In this document: positions 23,552 to 33,959 of the stretch, in pieces
Position numbering within the stretch: position 1 is the first letter of the stretch
Layout: each line of letters starts with the position of its first letter
From: Luidia sarsii
Taxonomy: Eukaryota; Echinodermata; Asteroidea; Paxillosida; Luidiidae
Length of the DNA: 64,000 nt
NCBI GenBank assembly: GCA_949987565.1
Contig: OX465103.1
Span: 12,853,145 to 12,917,144, forward strand
Direction: 5' to 3'
Translations under genes and position numbers: made by a program
The notes under the pieces: generated by a model
What the model was told of the DNA's origin: nothing
Database searches by the model: none
The model's input: the letters and a program-made list of their open reading frames with translations, nothing else

Positions 23552-24431
23552 AACTCAGCAAGATCTCTCACAACTCTATTTCATTATAGCATCGTTGTCG
23601 ACGTCTATCTTAGCTCCAACCTTTTTATGGTGCACAGCTCATTCAATAGCCCTGACACTTTGTAAATCAGACACGGCTCTGGTAATTTGGAGTTCCAGGT
23701 ACGGTAGGTAGGATGCAGCAGTCGGTTTTTATAAACCCATCGCACCTTACGATCAATCGCAAGACGATGACCGATGCACAGAAACTGACCATGCAGTCTG
23801 TCAATACTTAAGGCGAGATATCCCTCGCACGTTGAGTCACGATGCATCGCAAGGCTTTGTGAAATCCGCCCGGCACTCGTTTAGTTACAGTCTGTGTTTA
23901 GTTTGCCATTGCGCTTTTGTTTGAAATCACAGCGGTTATATCCTGAGTGTATGTCAAAAACAACCATTTGGGCAAGAAAGTTGCATGAGCTCATTATAAT
24001 TATGTTAGTTATTATCCTTTGTAAAAATGTCCTACTGAGATCGAAACTTCGAGCGCTCTCAATTTCAGAGATTGCCATTATGAGTTCTTTGTAACCTTTT
24101 GTGCATAAGTATAATACGAGCATATAATACTAAAATGAAAATCTAATCATTGGATGGTGCCTGACGATTTGATCCCTGCAGGACCTTTCCCGATGGCAGA
24201 CAGGGGCAGTTAATACAGAGGTTTCGCACGCTAACGGATGCACATGCGTATACGTTTAGTTATCCGTACCAGTTAGTGGACATTCCGGCGTTTCGCAATC
24301 GCGGCGTATTGTATTGCGGCTCATACTCCACACGCCGTGTATAATAATCTAAAATGGAGTCTTTTTCCGACACCATGCCCCGCGTGTTGATATGCTATAC
24401 ATTGAGACCTATCTTTTAGTATTCCAAAGTC
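23552..24431. other. CTL1 3' flank with an inserted R4 repeat
   Basis: Bases 23,335-23,550 match the 3' flanks of CTL2-4. The match resumes at about 23,879 (gttacagtctgtgt, aatcacag-ggttat). Between them lies unrelated sequence including R4 at 23,740-23,875 (atcgcaagacgatgaccgatg). The remainder to 24,431 shows no gene. Confidence 0.45.
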
Positions 24432-25304
24432 TTTGAAAGTCATAAAAATGGCCCGTTCATATTCAGCGATTATTTATTTCTGGGCAACACCACCCTTTTT
24501 GACAAAAAAGTAAAGACGACTTACAAGGACTGCTAATTTTTCAACGTGTTTCTTCCTTACGTGTATAGCGAGCGAGATTTAGCACGTTTAGCGCATAGCA
24601 AGTAGCGTACGACGTCATAAGTGATGACGTACCGTTGCACTGACTGTATCTGTTTGCTTCCGAAACCTCTCTAATAAAAAGCCAAATCATTTGTTATCAT
24701 CAACTATGTATAGTTGGAGTGCTTCGGGGGTAGAGAATAGGCATACATGTAGTCAACACACCGCACCATGTATTCCATGAATCCCAAAAGGCGGGCATTG
24801 GTTGTGCATGAAGCTATTTTATTCAAATCTTCACCTGCAATGGACATGTTAACGCAACTTCACATGAAATGTCTGAACCAGCAGACTGTCTTATATTAAA
24901 CGGCACAGGAAATGTGTCATATGGATAAATCTTGGCATTGAGAATATTATACATCCGCAGTGAACAATAACTGTGGACATCCGTACCCAGAAAATCAGTT
25001 GAAAATGTCATGCTGCCGTGAAAAGTCAATTCACTGCAATTTTACCATGCACTTGTTAATGTCAACATTTCGCAAGCTTGTTCACATTTCTTCAATGCAA
25101 CAAATGTGTTGGTAAATGGCTGCAATGCACAAACCTGTGGTGTACAATTCGACACACTAGAGTTGTGATTATACCAGAGCACCACTAACTGAATTACCCC
25201 CATCCCGGCTTTAGAAGGATCCAGTGAATTGCATGGATATTTTCACGGCAACATGGCATCGGCCCTACGGTCCAATTTTCACGGTTTGCATTTTCACAGT
25301 TATT

Positions 25305-25547
25305 ATGGAGAAACTGTTCACTTTAACAAAGCCATTTACAGGAAGTATTCTTGAGTTTCAGATCTCTATAAAATCATACGACTCATGTGTACAAAATTTA
25401 CTAAGTATACCTGAAGATAGGGAGATCCCAAGAACATTATACAACTGTCTGGCATTCCATTTTCTGTTTATCAATGCTAGTGAAAATGTCAATCTTTTTT
25501 CTACAGCTTGCACAAGATTCCTCAAAAGAATACTACAGCTTCGGTAG
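25305..25547 (+). CDS. open frame in block X, doubtful
   Basis: 80 codons starting MEKLFTLTKPFTGSILEFQI. The counterpart in X' (38,898-39,155) differs by an in-frame two-codon deletion and one substitution, and reads on past the stop seen here. No family is recognised. Similarity may only reflect recent duplication. I see no promoter or splice evidence, so this is a low-confidence entry. Confidence 0.15.
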   Translation: MEKLFTLTKPFTGSILEFQISIKSYDSCVQNLLSIPEDREIPRTLYNCLAFHFLFINASENVNLFSTACTRFLKRILQLR

Positions 25548-25852
25548 ACATTAGTAAGTTCCCAATAGCAATTAAACGTAGTTCTAATATCGTTAATACT
25601 GATCTGATTCAAAGAAAAAATAAAGCTTATATCATTGCAAATTTGAAAGGCATGTGGTCGATTCATAATGTTCTATGATACACATTATTGGGAAAATCTA
25701 CAAAAGATGGTACAAAAGATACACTATACTTACACGCTGATCGATACCATATAAAATATATATAACATGGAATATACTACAAGAGAAAGATTAAATAAGA
25801 GCAAAATTGTTGCGTGAGTGAATCAGTGTATCAATAATGTTGAGGGGGAGAG

Positions 25853-26832
25853 GGAGGGGAGGGGAGAGGGAGGGATGGATGGAGGGAGGGAGGGAGGGAG
25901 GGGGGAGATGGGGGGAGAGAGGGAGTGAGGGAGGGAGGGAGGGAGGGAGGGAGGGAGGGAGGGAGGGAGGGAGGGAGGGAGGGAGGGAGGGAGGGAGGGA
26001 GGGAGGGAGGGAGGGAAAGGGGGAGGGAGGGAGAGAGGGAGGGAGGGAGGGAGGGAGGGAGGGAGGGAGGGAGGGAGGTAGAGAGGGAGTGAGGGAGGGA
26101 GGGAGGGAAGGAGGGAAAGAGAGAGGGAGAGGGAGGGAGGGAGGGGGGAGGGAGGGAGGGAGGGAGGGAGGGAGGGAGGGAGGGAGAGAGGGAGGGAGGG
26201 AGGGAGGGAGGGAGGGAGGGAAAGAGGGAGGGAGAGGGAGGGAGAGGGAGGGAGGGAGGGGGAGGGAGGGAGGGAGGGAGGGAGAGAGGGAGGGAGGGAG
26301 GGAGGGAGGGAGGGAGGGAGGGAGGGAGGGAGGGAGGGAGGGAGGGAGGGAGGGAGGGAGGGAGGGAGGGAGGGAGGGAGGGAGGGAGGGAGGGAGGGAG
26401 GGAGGGAGGGAGGGAGGGAGGGAGGGAGGGAGGGAGGGAGGGAGGGAGGGAGGGAGGGAGGGAGGGAGGGAGGGAGGGAGGGAGGGAGGGAGGGAGGGAG
26501 GGAGGGAGGGAGGGAGGGAGGGAGGGAGGGAGGGAGGGAGGGAGGGAGGGAGGGAGGGAGGGAGGGAGGGAGGGAGGGAGGGAGGGAGGGAGGGAGGGAG
26601 GGAGGGGGGAGGGGGAGGGAGGGAGGGAGGGAGGGAGGGAGGGAGGGAGGGAGGGAGGGAGAGAGGGAGGGAGGGAGGGAGGGAGGGAAAGAGGGAGGGA
26701 GAGGGAGGGAGAGGGAGGGAGGGAGGGGGATGGAGGGGGAGGGAGGGAGGGAGGGAGGGAGGGAGGGAGGGAGGGAGGGAGGGAGGGAGGGAGGGAGGGA
26801 GGGAGGGAGGGAGGGAGGGAGGGGGGGGGGGG
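25853..26832. repeat. (GGGA)n array, ~980 bases
   Basis: Nearly uninterrupted GGGA units with small interruptions (gagagg, gggggag, aaagag). The plus strand fits the G-quadruplex pattern of four G3 runs with one-base loops over its whole length. The long open frames of Pro-Ser-Leu or Gly-Arg-Glu repeats here are artefacts of the repeat. Confidence 0.95.
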
Positions 26833-28084
26833 TAGGGAGTGATAGGAAGAGACAAGATAAATCATTAAGGCCTTGATTTCCAAACAGACAAAGGAAAGGG
26901 ATACAGACAAGTCTACCAATCTTTCAGCCCGAAATTTCTAAATTGATTGATTTCTAAAACCAGGTTCGTATACATGTAATTGCAGGCATAAGAATGGACT
27001 GAGAAAAAACTCTGAAAGTATAATGTAGAAATGAAAACATAGAGAGCGGAGATATCGCGGCTGACGGCCGGGGTCCAGGGTCCGGCGGCCACAGAAGCTC
27101 CTGGGATTTAGCATTGAAAGGACCATTCTTGAGCACCAGTTTTTATAGAAAATAATAAACTACATAAGTTCATAAGTTAATAAGTATCAAAATGACCTAC
27201 TGTATGTTCAAGCAGTAATTGGTCCTTCTTTCATGAAAGATTCCCTGAAGTGCAAATCCTTTCTTGCATGCTGGCACAAAGCATTGACCCCAGTTGTTCC
27301 TTACATCAGTGTCTTGTTACACCAGATACAAAACGTCTCGACAGGATTTGCTACCTTTCTGAAGCAATCCCTAAACAAATGTTGATCTGGTGTGCCCTCG
27401 CCAATACTTCAATCACATCATGACCAATTCCACTTATTTTTCACGCCTTGGTCAATCTCTTTTGGATCCTCCTTTCTGCGCTCCACAAACTAAATCACAG
27501 TTGCCGCCATGCTGGATTGAGCACCGCTAGCTAGCAGTTCACATGGTTCCCCAGCCAGCACAAGACGGCCACCCAGCGATCTCATTAAATGACGTCAAAC
27601 GCGTCATGGGTACTCACCATATAATTATAGCAAAGGCCGAGTCTCGAGTCAACTTTAAATTTGGTATACTGAAGCCGATGGGAAACTTGATTCGTCAATC
27701 TCTGACAGTTTTGCTCGAATCACAATTGAACAGTAACAGGCCCACGCACCCAGTATATGAAACGACAAATCCAAGTAAACCACTGAGAGAAAGATCATTT
27801 CATCAACCTATAGGTCTATGTACCCTAATATCCCAATTAATACGAGTCTGTAAAAGACACTTTACATGGTGATTGCAGTCTATCTGACCTACCACTAGTG
27901 TCACCCCCCAAAAAAATTCAAAGCATCTTTTCTGTCTGAAACCAGACCTGGGTGTGTATAACAAGAACGGTTTCAATGATTTTGCAGGCCTTCTTAAGAT
28001 GGTTGAGATGGGCCAATTTGGTTAGGTCTACCGATATGGGGATCACTGTAAGATATAAACATCCGGGTTCAAAGGAGAATATCA

Positions 28085-28337
28085 TACCAGCTCCCTGGAG
28101 GCAATCTTGTTGGCACGGAATTCCGTCCGGGTAGAACTGCCGATATCAGCACTTTTCCAAGATTCCTGAAAATATAATGTATTCCTGAAATGGGTGACAT
28201 GGGCCAGGGTGCTTTTCCAGCTCTCTGGAGAAATCCTTGTTGACAATACTTGGCAAGGACTCCCGTCCGGGTAGAAAGAAACTGCCGAGATCAGCTTGTT
28301 TTCTTCAAAAATTGACGGTTCAGCAGCCGCTATAAGA
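28085..28337 (+). promoter_or_regulatory. CTL2 promoter: duplicated motif and TATA box
   Basis: Direct copies at 28,085-28,158 and 28,216-28,303 (ccagctc-ctggag, cttgttg, ccgtccgggtagaa, actgccga-atcagc), then TATAAGA at 28,331-28,337, 86 bases before the ATG. Confidence 0.55.
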
Positions 28338-28416
28338 ACCAGAGGGACGCCACTTTGTGGAACAGAACCATTGCTGAGCTCTATACAAGTTGACGGTTGA
28401 TGCCAGTATAGCAGTC

Positions 28417-28941
28417 ATGGCTTCGGGGAAGTTGGTTGTGTGCGTGCTGGTGCTGCTTTGTCCCGGGCTCGGCCGAGCCTTCGACCACCACTCGGCCCCG
28501 CCGGTCTGCCCGCCGATGTGGACCGGCTTCGGTGGGAACTGCTACCGCTTCTTCGGCCGGCCCGCTACCTGGGCCGAGGCCAAGGCCAACTGCAGCCGGT
28601 TCTTTACCCACTCCGGCCAGGGCAACCTGGCCTCGATCCACAGCCCGGCTGAGGACGCCTTTCTGAAGCAGTACTGGTACGAGTCGCTAGTCCGCACCGA
28701 GGAGCCGGTCCAGGGAGACTGGATCTGCGTATGGCTTGGCATGAACGACCAGGACGTGGAGGGCACGTTCGTCTGGAGCGACGGATCACCCCTCGACTAC
28801 ACGGGCTGGAGGGCCACTCAGCCGGACGACTGGTCAGCCAACGAAGACTGTGGACAGTACTGGCTCTCCCACGTCTTCGGTTGGAACGACATCAATTGCG
28901 AAAGAAGATTCGCCTATCTCTGCAAGATTCCCCCCATGTAG
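28417..28941 (+). CDS. CTL2: secreted C-type lectin, single exon
   Basis: 174 residues. Signal peptide MASGKLVVCVLVLLCPGLGRA, then one C-type lectin domain from about residue 31 to 170. QPD lies at 135-137 and WND at 156-158, the galactose-type calcium site. Seven cysteines: the six of the long-form domain plus one at 104 (DWICVWLG). It matches CTL3/4 exactly up to residue 83, then differs at many positions, including the residues just before QPD (RAT against MPD) and the loop before WND. A sequon-like NCS lies at 58-60. The start is taken at the ATG before the signal peptide; an in-frame ATG 27 bases upstream would add MTVDASIAV. Secreted recognition lectin is the inferred role. Confidence 0.92.
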   Translation: MASGKLVVCVLVLLCPGLGRAFDHHSAPPVCPPMWTGFGGNCYRFFGRPATWAEAKANCSRFFTHSGQGNLASIHSPAEDAFLKQYWYESLVRTEEPVQGDWICVWLGMNDQDVEGTFVWSDGSPLDYTGWRATQPDDWSANEDCGQYWLSHVFGWNDINCERRFAYLCKIPPM

Positions 28942-29631
28942 TGACGAGAGCGTGACTGAGGCGACAATCTGGCCGTCTGCGGTACTTCGGACTCAGTGTT
29001 CTTAACAATGGGCCACAAAACCACCCGACCAGGTACATGCTACTTGCACCGCATTATATCGGCATGGATTACCGACTCCGGTAAAAAAAAACCCAAAAAA
29101 CCCAACAACAACCGCATCCTCCAGCCTTGAACTCAGAAACTCGTTCTCTTGGCCAACATGGACAGATTTCCGTAGATTATGGATAGGGCTCGTAGTTACA
29201 GTCTGTGTGATCTTAATGTATAATCCTCTATTATCTATAGTCAAGGAGTTCTGTGTTTGGTATATGGTTTATTCGTTTGCATGTGTTTTATTGTAATCAC
29301 AGTAGTTATTCGCTCTTCTTTATGACAAGACATGCACGAGTCACAAAAGTCTACCATAGGGCCAATCAGATTTCGGTATTTACATGAATTATGATCGACG
29401 ACGAATCCAAAAATATATATCCACTATATATGGAAAGGCGTTGCGCTTGCAGCACATACTGGTGTATCACCATTGCTAGGATGTGGGTTGATCAGTGAGA
29501 TAGGTAGGCCTATTAAATAGTTCATTGTGACCTTTTACTTTTCAACCAGAAAGTATAACTAGCCATTACATGGAATAAATTGGTCGCATATAGGCCTATA
29601 CCTTTCAAAATGGCCGTTTGAAGCGTTTTAA

Positions 29632-31740
29632 GCCGTGTTTCCACTGGACATAATTTTGTCAAAATACCGCGGCTTTGAGAAAGGATGGCAAAACTAAGTC
29701 CTGTGGGAAAACAAGGTAGTTTCTTTGCGATTGTGGAGGAAAGTTACCTCGCAAAAAGTCATGCGGAAACACGGTTTTAAAAATAGTAATACACAAAACG
29801 GTGCAAAATGCAAGTCTCCAAAGTGTAGCAGGCCTGACGCGTTTTTGACCCAAACAAATTTCTCAAAGAAAGGTCTTGCTAGGATCGTAACGTCAGGCCC
29901 TCTAATTTTTGTAAGATCGATATCTTGCTCATTTGTATTTTAAGTCAGTACGCAGTTTGTATAACATGTTTTTGTATTTTCATACTTCAATTCATAACAA
30001 CAATTTGTAAGGTTCGGTAAGAGTCGTTTCCTTAAAAGTTTATTCCAGTAATGGCCTGACGTTTCGGTCCTAGCTAGGAGCACCTTTCTCACAGTGCAGA
30101 ATTCCTTTTATTCTGACTTCCAGAAAGGTCCATCTAGGATCAAGACGTCAGTCCCTCACGTTTTATTTTATTTTTTTCAGTAAGAAGTTTGCAGCATTTG
30201 TGTACGTTTGTTTATTAGAGCCTTTAACATACCTCAGCATTCCATTGCGTGATTAAAAATTGAGACCGCTTTCCCGGAAAGTTGAAGGTTTTGTCGTTCG
30301 CAATAAATCGAGCTTGCATGTCAAATTGGCGTTCCATAGTGACTATTTCATGAGTTGATTTACTCCGTGCGCAGGACCGATACGCAGAACTCTGTATTGA
30401 CCTCCTGCGTTGTAGCAGTCATGTAGCTAATTGACACGGATGTAGACCAGACGTATTCGAGTGACAAAAACATCGAGTAGGGACCTATGGGTGAAAAAGG
30501 TCTCCTCTCACGCTGTTTTCGACGGGGAAAACAAACGTCTAACGGTAGTTTGCCCTACTCGGCGTCTAATAAGCACTGTATCATCACCGCCTTGCCCGAT
30601 TGTCTGCATATATTTGCACCATTACAATCGGGTGGACACCACCAAATATGGCATTGAGTGGGCGTGGAAAATGGAAGACTTATGGCGACCCATGCTTGCC
30701 CCTTTGGCCGTTCTTTGGCTTACTCTGACAGGCTGAAATAGATATCCCTCAAAGGTAATAAAAGGCTCTGCACAAAACCCCGGCCAGTGGGGTTTTCCAA
30801 TTCCGGACTTTATACAGGACCACTTTTCTTGAAAGTGTGCTGGTAATGGATGTAGACCAGACGTATTCGAGTGATAAAAACATCGAGTAGGGACCTATGG
30901 GTGAAAAAAGGGTCTCCTCTCACGCTGTTTTCGACGGGGAAAACAAACGTCTAACGGTAGTTTGCCCTACTCGGCGTCTAATAAGCACTGTATCATCATC
31001 GCCTTGCACCATTACAATCGGGTGTACACCACCAAATATGGCATTGAGTGGGCGTGGAAAATGGAAGACTTATGGCGACCCATGCTTGCCCCTTTGGCCG
31101 TTCTTTGGCTTACTCTGACAGGCTGAAATAGATATCCCTCAAAGGTAATAAAAGGCTCTGCACAAAACCCCGGCCAGTGGGGTTTTCCTATTCCGGGCTT
31201 TATACAGGACCACTTTTCTTGAAAGTGTGCTGGTAATGGATGTAGACCAGACTTATTCGAGTGATAAAAACATCGAGTAGGGACCTATGGGTGAAAAAAG
31301 GGTCTCCTCTCACGCTGTTTTCAACGGGGAAAACAAACGTCTAACGGTAGTTTGCCCTACTCGGCGTCTAATAAGCACTGTATCATCATCGCCTTGCCCG
31401 ATTGTCTGCTCGGCAGAGAAAAGGGGGATTAGAACCTATAATCACTGCTTTCTAGTGCAGACATTTTAACCACTGTCTTGATCACCGAGCTGAGGCCCAT
31501 TTCATAGAGCCGCTGAAGCAGGAAGCGTGTAAACAGGAATACAGAGCACATCATTATGAGATGTCGTTGCTTTTGACTTGTAGGCCTATTCTATTATTCA
31601 TTACATATAGGATGAAACAAAAGTGAGGTTTCGGTTGGCAAAGGGAATTTGTGAATCATGACATTTCGTACTTCAGCAAATTTCGGTGCTTAAAGCTCCA
31701 TGAAATTGGCGCCTGGTCGAGGTCGTGTGGTATAATATAC
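29632..31740. repeat. spacer block Y between CTL2 and CTL3
   Basis: Homologous to Y' (33,960-35,650). It begins with a small MITE (29,632-29,781, ends aagccgtgtttccactgg and gcggaaacacggtttt). Two R1 copies follow (29,790-29,960 and 30,040-30,210), then a tandem repeat of ~390-410 bases with starts at 30,439, 30,849 and 31,239 (third copy partial), and then R2 at 31,493-31,720. No gene is seen. Confidence 0.75.
30439..31430. repeat. tandem repeat, ~390-410-base unit, 2.5 copies
   Basis: Each unit starts gatgtagaccagac-tattcg and includes ctcacgctgttttc, gccctactcggcgtctaata, gcgacccatgcttgcc and ccccggccagtgggg. Unit 1 is 410 bases, unit 2 is 390 and unit 3 is cut off into the tRNA-like segment. 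The homologous block at 34,767-35,340 has one unit fewer. Short open frames in each unit are not conserved as proteins. Confidence 0.8.
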
Positions 31741-32410
31741 AGTGCTAACGAAACTGTTTGGGTATAGGCCAATACTCGATGAATGACACCATTGGTGCCA
31801 CTATCAGACAGGCATTCGAGTCGCGAAATACATGTACCGAGTCCGAGCTCAAGAACGCATCTCTCGAGTCCGCGCCTGAGTCCCGAGTCATCCAGATCGA
31901 GTCCGAGTCAAGAGTCACAAAGGCCGAGTCTCGAGTACGAGTCACGAGTCACAAAGGCCGACTCTCGAGTCACCTTTAAATTTGTATATACTGAAGCCTA
32001 TGGGAAACTTGTTTCGTCAATCTGTGACACTTTTGCTCGAATCACAATTGACCAGTAACAGACCCACTCACACAGTATATGAAACGACAAATCCAAGTAA
32101 ACCACTGAGAGAAAGATCATTTCATCAACCTAAAGGTCTATGTACCCTAATATCCCAATTAATACGAGTCTGTAAAAGACACTTTACATGGTGATTGCAG
32201 TCTATCTGACCTACCACCAGTGTTGCCAAAAAAAAAAAAAAAAATCAAGCATCTTTTCTGTCTGAAACCAGACCTGGGTGTGTATAACAAGAACGGTTTC
32301 AATGATTTTGCAGGCCTTCTTAAGATGGTTGAGATCGGCCAATTTGGTTAGGTCTACCGATATGGGGATCACTGTAAGATATAAACATCCGGGTTCAAAG
32401 GAGAATATCA

Positions 32411-32663
32411 TACCAGCTCCCTGGAGGCAATCTTGTTGGCACGGAATTCCGTCCGGGTAGAACTGCCGATATCAGCACTTTTCCAAGTTTCCTGAAAATT
32501 TAATGTATTCCTGAAATGGGTGACATGGGCCAGGGTGCTTTTCCAGCTCTCTGGAGAAATCCTTGTTGACAATACTTGGCAAGGACTCCCGTCCGGGTAG
32601 AAAGAAACTGCCGAGATCAGCTTGTTTTCTTCAAAAATTGACGGTTCAGCAGCCGCTATAAGA
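32411..32663 (+). promoter_or_regulatory. CTL3 promoter: duplicated motif and TATA box
   Basis: Direct copies at 32,411-32,484 and 32,542-32,629, then TATAAGA at 32,657-32,663, 86 bases before the ATG. The first copy reads cacggaattccg like CTL2, whereas CTL1 and CTL4 read cacggactcccg. Confidence 0.55.
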
Positions 32664-32742
32664 ACCAGAGGGACGCCACTTTGTGGAACAGAACCATTGC
32701 TGAGCTCTATACAAGTTGACGGTTGATGCCAGTATAGCAGTC

Positions 32743-33270
32743 ATGGCTTCGGGGAAGTTGGTTGTGTGCGTGCTGGTGCTGCTTTGTCCCGGGCTCGGCC
32801 GAGCCTTCGACCACCACTCGGCCCCGCCGGTCTGCCCGCCGATGTGGACCGGCTTCGGTGGGAACTGCTACCGCTTCTTCGGCCGGCCCGCTACCTGGGC
32901 CGAGGCCAAGGCCAACTGCAGCCGGTTCTTTACCCACTCCGGCCAGGGCAACCTGGCCTCGATCCACAGCCCGGCTGAGGACGCCTTTCTGAGGCAGTAC
33001 TGGTACGAGTCGCTAGTCCTCACCGAGCACCCGGTCCCCGGAGACTGGATCTGCTTATGGCACGGCCTGAACGACCAGGACGTGGAGGGCACGTTCGTCT
33101 GGAGCGACGGCTCACCCCTCGACTACACGGGCTGGATGCCCGACCAGCCGGACGACGCGGGGGCCAACGAAGACTGTGGACAGTACTGGATCTACGAAGA
33201 ACACATCGCTTGGAACGACTTCAATTGTGAAAGAAAATTCTCCTATATCTGCAAGATTCCCGCCATGTAG
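32743..33270 (+). CDS. CTL3: secreted C-type lectin, single exon
   Basis: 175 residues, identical in protein sequence to CTL4. Signal peptide 1-21, then a lectin domain from Cys31 to Cys170. Core disulphide cysteines are expected among 31, 42, 59, 145, 162 and 170, with an extra Cys104 (DWICLWHG). QPD at 135-137 and WND at 157-159 form the galactose-type calcium site, and LDYTGW at 126-131 leads into it. The usual WIGL-like core is represented by LWHGLND. The upstream ATG (27 bases earlier, in frame) is less likely to be the start because it would put nine residues before the signal peptide. The neighbours are CTL2 4.3 kb upstream and CTL4 3.9 kb downstream, in the same orientation. Confidence 0.92.
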   Translation: MASGKLVVCVLVLLCPGLGRAFDHHSAPPVCPPMWTGFGGNCYRFFGRPATWAEAKANCSRFFTHSGQGNLASIHSPAEDAFLRQYWYESLVLTEHPVPGDWICLWHGLNDQDVEGTFVWSDGSPLDYTGWMPDQPDDAGANEDCGQYWIYEEHIAWNDFNCERKFSYICKIPAM

Positions 33271-33959
33271 TGACGAGAGCGTGACTGAGGCGACAATCTG
33301 GCCGTCTGCGGTACTCCGAGCACAGCGTTCTTAACAATGGGCCACAAAACCACCCGACCAGGTACATGCTACTTGCACCGCATTATATCGGCATGGATTA
33401 CCGACTCCGGTTAAAAAAACCAAAAAAAACCAAAAAAAAACTGCATCCTCTAGCCTTGAACTCAGAAACTCGTTCTCTTGGCCAACACGGACAGATTTCC
33501 GTAGATTATGGATAGGGCTCGTAGTTACAGTCTGTGTGATCTTAATGTATAATCCTCTATTATCTATAGTCCAGGAGTTCTGTGTTTGGTATAGGCCTAT
33601 GGTTTATTCGTTTGCATGTGTTTTATTGTAATCACAGTAGTTATTCGCTCTTCTTTATAGCAAGGCATGCAAGAGTCACAAAAGTCTACCATAGGGCCAA
33701 TCAGATTTCGGTACATGAATTATGATCGACGACGAAACTAAAAATATATATCCACTATATATGGAAAGGCGTTGCGCTTGAAGCACATACTGGTGTATCA
33801 CCATTGCTAGGATGTGGGTTGATCAGTGAGATAGGTAGGCCTATTAAAAAGTTCATTGTGACCTTTTACTTTTCAACCAGAAAGTATCAAAAAGGCATTA
33901 CATGGAATAAATTGGTCGCATATAGGCCTACCTTTCAAAATGGCCGTTTGAAGCGTTTT

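Larger units (their letters stand above)
24432..27631. repeat. duplicated block X (copy of 37,917-42,292)
   Basis: From gaaagtcataaaaatggcccg onward the sequence tracks X' (37,921 onward) with few changes, to the shared end ...gtcatgggtactcaccatat near 27,622. Main differences are these. X has a ~980-base GGGA array where X' has ~350 bases. X lacks the 39,421-40,084 segment that holds the DD3-3A last exon. X lacks the element at 40,737-41,603 and a ~150-base stretch near 38,665-38,815. Confidence 0.8.

Noticed and set aside
25791..26919. Long Pro-Ser-Leu and Gly-Arg-Glu frames on both strands
   Set aside because: They are translations of the GGGA array in every frame; the same happens at 39,741-40,502.
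28390..28416. Upstream in-frame ATG as the lectin start
   Set aside because: It would place nine extra residues before a normal signal peptide; the ATG at 28,417 (and equivalents) directly precedes the hydrophobic core.
28436..28955. Other frames over the lectin genes
   Set aside because: GC-rich shadow frames of the lectin coding sequence on both strands; they lack domain features.
30439..31430. Direct repeats as a CRISPR array
   Set aside because: Units are ~390 bases with no unique spacers, in a genome with spliced genes.
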